Shown here one piece after another: positions 57,200 through 64,000 of a DNA stretch of 64,000 bases (positions are counted from its first letter, which is position 1; each line of letters begins with the position of its first letter). The position numbers and the translations under genes are program-made. The notes under the pieces were generated by a model. The model was not told where the DNA came from. It searched no databases and worked only from the letters and a program-made list of their open reading frames with translations. The stretch covers positions 17,627,976 through 17,691,975 of the forward strand of contig NC_088298.1 of NCBI RefSeq assembly GCF_032854445.1, read 5' to 3'. The stretch is from Liolophura sinensis (Eukaryota > Mollusca > Polyplacophora > Chitonida > Chitonidae).

Positions 57200-58373
57200 A
57201 AAAGGTGTTAGAACTACCACCAAAAGGCAAACTTTTACTGATTGACTTAGGTAGCTCAACGGGAAGAGTTGGATCTGCAAAAAAATCATGCAAGGTTGTT
57301 TTGCAGCTCGACGTGGGACTAGTATGAACTCGACTAAGGCTTAGTGGATTAAGTGCGGCTTCCGTTTAGAGACGCTATTAATATCGAACAATAGGGGCAT
57401 TTACCTGACAGGTAACTAAGTACTGTTTACCTACAGTTTTACCTGCAGAGTACATACCTGCTGAGACAGTTCCCTTTTGTGCTTTATTCCACATTTCATG
57501 AATGGGTGAACAAGGATTACCCGTGGAAATTCGCTCGGGCGTGCCCACCGTATGTTTACCCCCTGGGTCATACGACTTGGTTGAAATGGGAGGGGTACAT
57601 TCCAGGGGTAGAACATGCATGGTCTGAGTGCGCATGTGTTTATCGAGATGTTATACAGTCCCAATACTTTATATTTCTCACCTATATTTAATGATCCTGG
57701 GTCCGATATACAAAATAATTCGTATAATTAAGACGCATAGCACAGAGAGAAAAACAGGGCAGCGACCACAGATTTCTCAACACACTAAGCTATGCGCATT
57801 TACAATGTTTGGTCACCTATCTCTTCACTATGTGTTGTCATGGAAATTTACACCAGGCACAACGTGTGTCTGCTTCGCAGAATAAACCCTAGATAGTTAA
57901 AATGCTTAAATCACTTTACAATCGCAAAATTCTTTACGATTTAATACCCCCCTCCCCTACCGCCACTTGGCCTCTGATTTCCGGCTTTGATTCTTTTCGC
58001 AACTAGAATTTTTTTTCTTTACTACACGGGACAACTTCCCTCAGCAGTTCTCCCTTCAGGCATGCATTAGTCCGAAGGTCAGTGGTATAACCATCTTCAA
58101 CAGAATTAAACCAAAGCATTTCATGTTTTACCCCAAGAATAAATCATTTCTCGCGTCAGAAGTAATCCCATTAACACTGGATACCTCAGGTGTTATTCTT
58201 GATGTGTTGACAGCCCTTTCCAAATACAGGAACAGACATCTGCTTCGCAGTTATCACTACGGAAATGTCATGTGACATCACACCCTGTTTAAAATGCTTT
58301 CTATAAAGTAGCAAAAATTCTGAAATATTTACAAGATAAAAAGTGCTTTAGCTGGTGCTTCGAATGACACCTA
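57200..58373. other. Intergenic, no features seen
   Basis: Moderate CpG content at about 57500-57650 with short frames on both strands. No exon supported. Confidence 0.35.
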
Positions 58374-58535
58374 CACTCAAGAAAATCAATCTGTTAATTG
58401 AAAACAGAAGGCCTGCTGTCTGAGTGATGCTAGAATGTATTCTGTTATTATAGCATAATACTGTGTTATATTCAAAACAATGTCCTGTTAGTTTAATAGA
58501 ATCTTTATGGTGAATCAATAGAATAGATTTACAGA
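58374..58535. repeat. Dispersed repeat family D, copy 2
   Basis: CACTCAAGAAAATCAATCTG, TGCTAGAATGTATTCTGTTA and TAATAGAATCTTTATGGTGA match 52210-52363 in order and spacing. Confidence 0.75.
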
Positions 58536-58719
58536 GGCATTACTTATGGATAACAATTCCTGGATTTATTGTGTTGGTGATGTTTCGATGTAGGTTCTTA
58601 CATCGGTATCAAACCATATGGACATACAGAGATACAAGACAACATATATACAGTAAGAGAGTGAGTGGTGTCAAAAACGGGCAACAATGTAACATAGATA
58701 ATATCTTCAGGTTTTGACA

Positions 58720-58758
58720 TACACACACACACACACAGATATATATATATATATATAT

Positions 58759-58824
<66 letters not shown>

Positions 58825-58832
58825 AGATATTG

Positions 58833-58880
<48 letters not shown>
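58720..58880. repeat. (CA)n then (TA)n microsatellite
   Basis: About 16 bases of CA are followed by roughly 140 bases of TA with short breaks (TTCTATA, GAATAGATATTGTAAA). The long Tyr-Ile frames read across it are artefacts. Confidence 0.97.
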
Positions 58881-58884
<4 letters not shown>

Positions 58885-58889
58885 GACGT

Positions 58890-59574
58890 ACACGACCAGT
58901 ATTGTCAGCAAAATACATGGCGTCAAGCATAGAAGCCACCATGCAGCATGTTCACCGCAATGCATAGCACTAAGCATAGAAGCCAACAATACTTTCACCA
59001 TAATACAGGATTAAAAGCATATCCACCACTTGTAATTTCACCAAAATGCACGAATTAAAAAAAAATTATATTAGCCACCAATATTTTGACCAAAGTACAC
59101 GGCATGAAGTATGTAAACAACAAGGATTTTCACCCCAATGTACTTGGCGGAAGTACTTGGCGTCGAGCAAGCAGGACCGCGGTATTTTCACCGAATTAGA
59201 GGGCATCAAGCATATACAAGGCAATAATATGCTCACAAAAATACAGAGCGTCAAACACAGGCCCAGGAACCACCTGTATTTACGCCATAAGACACGAATT
59301 CAGCAGTATTTGTGCCTAAATGCACAAATTAAAAAAAGAAAAAAGACGCCAACGGTATTCTCATCGATATGAAGGGTTTCAAGCATAGAAATTACCACTA
59401 TTTCCAATGAAATGCACGACGCGAAGAATAGAACCCACCGATATAGACGGGGAAGCCATCGCTCGGCCTATTGTCATAGAAATGCACGGCGTCAAGCATA
59501 CGAACTGTTGTTTTCACAGAAATGTACGGTCTTTAGCATATAAGTCAGCATTATTTTCACCGAAACGTAAAATC
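58890..59574. repeat. Diverged left flank of the 43-bp array
   Basis: Irregular copies of a CATAGAAACCACCA...TTTTCACCGAAATGCACGG motif (for example near 58920, 58975, 59180, 59400, 59470 and 59520) are mutated and indel-rich. They look like old units of the neighbouring array. Confidence 0.7.
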
Positions 59575-60105
59575 ACAAACATAGAAACCACCAGCATGTT
59601 CACCGAAATGCAGAATGACAAACAGAGAAACCACCAGCATGTTCATCAAAATCCAGAATGACAAACAGAGAAACCATCAGCATGTTCACCGAAATGCAGA
59701 ATGACAAACAGAGAAACCACCAGCATGTTCACCGAAATGCAGAATTACAAACAGAGAAACCACCAGCATGTTCACCGAAATGCAGAATGACAACAGAGAA
59801 ACCACCAGCATGTTCACCGAAATGCAGAATGACAAACAGAGAAACCACCAGCATGTTCACCGAAATGCAGAATGACAAACAGAGAAACCACCAACATGTT
59901 CACCGAAATGCAGAATGACAAACAGAGAAACCACCAACATGTTCACCGAAATGCAGAATGACAAACAGAGAAACCACCAGCATGTTCACCGAAATGCAGA
60001 ATGACAAACAGAGAAACCACCAGCATGTTTATCGAAATGCAGAATGACAAACAGAGAAACCACCAGCATGTTATCGAAATGCAGAACGACAAACATAGAA
60101 TCAAC
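59575..60105. repeat. 43-bp minisatellite, about 12 copies
   Basis: The unit is ACCACCAGCATGTTCACCGA then AATGCAGAATGACAAACAGA and GAA. Copies are nearly identical, with single-base gaps at both ends of the array. A few decayed units continue to about 60200. Confidence 0.95.
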
Positions 60106-60282
60106 AGCAAGTATACCTCTATCAGCCAGCAGTATTTTCACAGATATGCACGGGCTCAAACATTATAAAAAAAACACCATGTTTTTTTTTCTCCGTAATA
60201 CAGGGCGTCAAACTTAATAATTAATTAGGTTTGCATGCAACGACATATTTTAAATTCAACTGAGTACATTGCGTCATTAGTG

Positions 60283-60462
60283 CCACGCCCTACTGAAAAA
60301 TATTTCACTTGTAGGACGGCGACCAGCATTATGGTAAGAGGAAACCGTTCAGAGTCCGAAAAAAACCCACGACTATCTGTAGGTTGATTTCAAAAATACC
60401 CGAGACTCTCCATGTATTGTGGTGCGCTGACACGCTAACCACTCGGCCACGGAGGCCCCTCC
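60283..60462 (-). mobile_element. SINE family A, diverged copy
   Basis: It reads from GGGGCCTCCGTGGCCGAGTG on the - strand to AAGTGAAATATTTTTCAGTA. A + oriented piece of the same element (CATCGTATAAGTGAAACACT) follows at 60465-60490, suggesting rearrangement. Confidence 0.88.
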
Positions 60463-60490
60463 CCATCGTATAAGTGAAACACTCTTGGCC

Positions 60491-61338
60491 ATTACGCTCA
60501 TTAATAATGTCATAGCAACCATATGTTATTTCTTTAGTAAACGGCAAGTTTAAATCTTTAAACACACTGTCTGGATACAGACTTCTTTTAATTTGTTCTC
60601 CACAAATTCATAATAACACTTGTTTATCATACTGTAGAACAAGAGCTGTCCACGACTTGCTGATTTCTCTTGTTTGAGAAATAGATTCTTATTTTCGTTC
60701 ATGAAAATTTATCTTTACTTCTGCACCCGAAAGCATGTCATTCAAATGATCTCTAGCTGTAAATATGACATGACTTTGAAAAAGAACAACTGGAAAAATA
60801 GAGCGTCTATCCATTTCATTGAATAAGGTGTGTTCGCGCCCGGATCTGACTGGTCAGTCAGATGAGGGATTGTACGATTCAAATTTGAAATGATTGTCAT
60901 GACAGGATTCACCACGGGGTCTACTTACGGGATAGCAAGATGACCTTACAATACCACAAAGGCAAGCTGAGGGACCCTATTTTACGTCGCACAGCTATTC
61001 GAACGAAGGGTAATTAGCGGGTTGTAAATAAGGAGTAGGGCAGCTTGGAAGTTTTTGCCGGCAGAACGTCATGCTCAAGAACGCCAGTTTTTTAAGATAA
61101 CCTCTTCAAGTTGACTGTCAAGTATTTAAATTTTTTTTGTTGTTTTTAATTATTATTATTATTCACATCTGCCGGTAATTAATTTTTCTCTGTTTAACTT
61201 CATGCTTTGGCTGATAAATAGAGTGGAAAGTGGTGTATCACCAATAACATCCTGAACACAGTCTACCTCTAACTTCCCTAGATATGATTTATAATCATTT
61301 TAACCGACGATATTCATGGAGCTGAACGTTGTCAGGCT
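60491..61338. other. Intergenic, no features seen
   Basis: No exon or repeat called. It may hold the promoter of the candidate gene starting at 61339. Confidence 0.35.
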
Positions 61339-62314
61339 ATGAGCGATAGGAGAAATGAAGGGGCAAAACTGTTTATGTCTGCAAAGGCCAATGGACTGTG
61401 TCCACTGAGTGACATGCGTGCAAAGCGTGACACAGATAAAATGTAAGCACAACAACTTGGCCATTTCTTAAATATGATAAAATTAACCGTTCAAGAGCTA
61501 CTTGATGAACCGCGCTATTAGCTATAGTGTGATTTGAGTGGGTTACCGCTTTAATCAGGAGGCGCTGAGTTCGAATCCCGCTCTTGCTGTTTCAAATGCA
61601 ACTTGATGTGAACAGAATTATTATTTTCCTGGCAAAAGTCGGTGGTATACTCCAGGTACATTACCTCCAACCATAAACTTCCCATTAACAAAAATTCTTC
61701 AGCACAACGTTAAAAAAAATCAACTGATCAATCACTGACCATTGGCGAATAAGCTGTAGGGCGTGGAAGCTTTTTTTTGCAAATGATCCGACGAAGACCC
61801 CTAAGGGAGAATGAATAGACAAATAATTATAACCTAACGCCACACTGGCAGTATGTCAGACAGATTGTATCTTTCAGTATGAAAACAATATCATCAAAAA
61901 TCAAAACGAATGGGAAACAGATGCTTTTGATATCCAGCTTTAAACGACAAACCCCAAAATCAGTTCGCATGCAATATAATATCGTATACATGTAGTATGT
62001 TTAAAATGTCGCTTATATGTTTAACGGAAGCATCGCTATCAACGCTGTCAAATGATTGAAATAAGCCAAATGTGTAGGTATATTATAAAGGTATATTAGT
62101 CATCAGGCTGGGGTCTATGCCACCATGCATCAAACAAGGAGGATCTATTCTGTTCAAAAAGCACATACGAGAGGGAAAGAGGAAGCCTTATTATATTTGC
62201 TCTTTTACAAGTTTACCCAAGGGCTGCGGTCATAATTTTTATCCCGTGAAAACCAAGGACGTACCTGGTGATGTAACGAAGCAGGAAGAAATTTGTGATT
62301 GTGTATTGGTCTAA
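61339..62314 (+). CDS. Candidate two-exon gene with GRF-like zinc-finger half
   Basis: Exon 1 (61339-61442) starts MSDRRNEGAKLFMSAKANG and ends at GATAAAAT|GTAAGC. Exon 2 (62107-62314) follows the acceptor TTAGTCATCAG. The split codon AT+G keeps the frame, giving 103 residues and a TAA stop. Exon 2 reads PPCIKQGGSILFKKHIREGK, then KPYYICSFTSLPKGCGHNFY. The KK...G..YY.C.........GC..F order resembles the C-terminal half of GRF zinc fingers, found in several nucleic-acid-acting proteins. The usual first ligand pair is not clear, as only one Cys is seen. The intron carries a SINE. This could be a small real gene, the start of a longer one, or a relic. Confidence 0.33.
61496..61735 (+). mobile_element. 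SINE family C, near-full copy
   Basis: GCGCTGAGTTCGAATCCCGC is a clear tRNA B box. GGCAAAAGTCGGTGGTATAC and TACCTCCAACCATAAAC form the central module, and CAGCACAACGTTAAAAAAAA closes it. It sits in the intron of the candidate 61339 gene. Confidence 0.8.
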
Positions 62315-62387
62315 CTCTCCGAATACGTTTCAGTGGTTCTCTATTATCGTGTATGATTACTGAACAAGCTGATCTTTTACTCATCAT

Positions 62388-62393
62388 TTTATT
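62388..62393 (-). terminator. Possible poly(A) signal for the EF-hand gene
   Basis: AATAAA on the - strand, about 455 bases past the EF-hand stop codon. Its use is unproven. Confidence 0.3.
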
Positions 62394-62611
62394 CGAATTG
62401 CTAAGCTTATATGTTAACAAGAAGAAATAATTGAGGTTCAGGCACAAGCTGTGACACATACGCATTTGAAAATTACACTTCACGACCTCCTACATGAAGA
62501 ATATCGCAACAACAAAAGCAAACAACAACAACGCCATTATCCCACAGAGCTGAAGGTCGTAGTTAAGCAATGTACACATTTATATGCAATGACAAGGGGA
62601 CGAAGACAAAG

Positions 62612-62680
62612 TTTCAGTGAAAGTGAAATATTCCAGAGTACGGCAGTAGGTAGTTTTGAATTTTCTGATAGATAAATAAT
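62612..62680 (+). mobile_element. Possible SINE tail fragment
   Basis: AAGTGAAATATTCCAGAGTA followed by CGGCAGTAG, then GATAAATAATC. This resembles the family A tail with point changes. Confidence 0.4.
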
Positions 62681-62847
62681 CAAAAAATATATATATAGCA
62701 AAAATATGCAATAATCAAACGCTCCCTCCCCAAAATGTTGGGAAGACCCTCGCAAGATGTTCGTGGAAGTCGAATATCCCTTGCTAATGCTTTCATCAAA
62801 TAATGCATATCATCTTTTGCAAACACATTCTGGAAAAGATAGATTTA

Positions 62848-63961
62848 TCACAGCAGGAGCCCTTTGGGCACATCATACAGGACGTGAAATCCATTCTTAG
62901 GATCATCGTTGTACCAGAAAGCAACATGCGCGTCGACAAAATCTTCACGTGAAATGACGCCATTACCGCTGACGTCGATCATTTCGAAAACCTCCGTGAT
63001 GAAATCTTCGTCGAATACTCCGTACGACTTGTAATAGTTCATCAGCTCCTCCTGAGAAATAACGCCATCTTTGTTCCAGTCGATGAAGTCAAATGTTCTA
63101 TCATACGTTGAACGAGTCTGCTTTTCGGCTATTTCAGGATCTGTCCTCCTACAGTAGGTCGCAATGCGCTGACCAGCCTCTGCTACCGTAATCTCGGCAT
63201 CCTCTTCATCTTCAGTGCCTTGCACTCCCCACCAAGTCATCAAAGTTGCTATCAAACTCTCAGCATCAGCAACATTGCCACTAGAGAGCGCTGTCATATT
63301 CTTAGCCGCCAATTCGTGATCTTCCTTACCTATGACCCCATCATTGTTAGTGTCGAGGAAGTTGAAATAAGATTCAAATTTCTTAATTCGATAGTCACTG
63401 ACAACCAGCGGCGTCTTTCGTGCAAATTTTGTGACCTGGAATAAAAAAAATATAAATCATACGCTTTAAAATAAAAAAAATAAGCGCAACACGAATTTCA
63501 CCTTTGAATCGGGAGTTTTGTGAGGCAGATGGCTATTCTTGCCGGGGTTTTTATTGTTTTAATGTGATTATATATTAAATATGATAGTAAAACACTATTT
63601 TAAGTAATTCTGTAACTGTGACGTCTAATACATAGCAACTAACATCGATGTTTTTTTTTTTTGCCTAATTTTGCTTAATCCATGATGTTATGAGTGAGGC
63701 CCGATTTCCCCGGTTAGAAATGGCCATTTGTCAACAATCAAGCTGTCGTCACTACTCTGCTCTCTTTGCTATAAGTTTACTATATTTGTAAGCCCTAACT
63801 CCGAGCACCGTAAACAATGTGCAAAAATTCCGTAGTGTGTTCAACATCAATCCAGCGAATAACGCATATACGTATATTTTACAGTTAATTTAGTTCACGC
63901 AATGTTATTCTGGCAGTAAAATCTGCCTTCCTACCTTATAGCTGCTCTGTCTGTTCCCCAT
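62848..63961 (-). CDS. EF-hand calcium-binding protein, sarcoplasmic/calexcitin type (2 exons)
   Basis: Exon 1 is 63961-63935 (MGNRQSSYK), with an in-frame TAG nine codons upstream and the donor TATAAG|GTAGGA. Exon 2 is 63435-62848 after the acceptor TTTATTCCAG. Both junctions are phase 0, giving 204 residues. EF loops are at about 37-48 (DTNNDGVIGKED), 128-139 (DWNKDGVISQEE) and 163-174 (DVSGNGVISRED). A fourth site around 80-95 is degenerate and acidic (GTEDEEDAEITV). This four-site layout with one or two dead loops and aromatic residues near the C-terminus (AFWYNDDP) fits invertebrate sarcoplasmic calcium-binding proteins and calexcitins. MGNRQS fits the N-myristoylation consensus, so membrane attachment is inferred. 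It most likely acts as a cytosolic or membrane-linked calcium sensor or buffer in muscle or neurons. Which subfamily it belongs to is uncertain. Confidence 0.88.
63436..63934 (-). other. Intron of the EF-hand gene
   Basis: 499 bases, GT-AG, AT-rich with several A/T runs. Nothing else seen. Confidence 0.75.
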
Positions 63962-64000
63962 TCTGTGTGACTCTCTCTTCAGTCTCTACATGCCTTAATA

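Noticed and set aside
58598-59001. Frames with long Tyr-Ile repeats on the - strand
   Set aside because: They are read through the (TA)n microsatellite.
59407-59918. Two + strand frames of 84-86 codons
   Set aside because: They cover the 43-bp array and its decayed flank.
61540-61600. tRNA gene suggested by the GAGTTCGAATCCCGC box
   Set aside because: It is followed by the family C SINE body and lacks a convincing acceptor stem.
62117-62119. ATG at 62117 as the start of an independent 65-residue gene
   Set aside because: The frame is open upstream to a splice acceptor whose phase matches the exon at 61339-61442, so a spliced model is preferred.

Overview
The window is animal nuclear DNA, most likely from a mollusc or a close lophotrochozoan. 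It is AT-rich with long introns and canonical GT-AG splice sites. It is full of tRNA-derived SINEs ending in AATAAATAAAT tails, of minisatellites, and of the palindrome TACATGTA. It carries no bacterial or viral gene layout. The species is inferred only from this repeat style.

Layout. Positions 1-6302 are 5' flank with one 27-bp minisatellite. From 6303 to 46691 on the + strand lies one long gene of seven coding exons (1043 residues). It has an N-terminal Ras-association-like domain split over exons 1-3, a long disordered middle in one 2.3-kb exon, a C-terminal PDZ-like domain and a short charged helix. Its second intron is about 30.5 kb. That intron holds minisatellites with 21-, 22-, 29-, 54- and 37-bp units, many SINEs, and two weak candidate exons on the opposite strand. 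Introns 3, 4 and 5 are largely tandem repeats, and two splice acceptors lie inside or at the edge of such arrays. From 46692 to about 49300 is the probable 3' UTR and flank.

From 49470 to 53990 is a SINE cluster with a nested insertion. On the - strand, 54088-54795 is a complete 235-residue open reading frame whose D...ExK arrangement suggests a PD-(D/E)XK nuclease-like fold. Two phase-compatible upstream pieces (57193-57104 and 55092-55002) may be its leader exons or a separate microprotein. A large diverged minisatellite fills about 58890-60110. A possible two-exon + strand gene (61339-62314) carries a GRF-like zinc-finger half. At the right edge a two-exon - strand gene (63961-62848) encodes a 204-residue EF-hand calcium-binding protein of the sarcoplasmic/calexcitin type with an N-myristoylation signal.

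These genes do not form an operon or pathway; they are ordinary neighbours in a repeat-rich eukaryotic region. The RA-PDZ protein is best read as a small-GTPase-linked scaffold and the EF-hand protein as a calcium sensor or buffer. Nothing here is a demonstrated new biological system. The most interesting points are the RA-plus-PDZ architecture, the recruitment of minisatellite units as splice sites, the possible PD-(D/E)XK protein, and the modular sharing of SINE parts.
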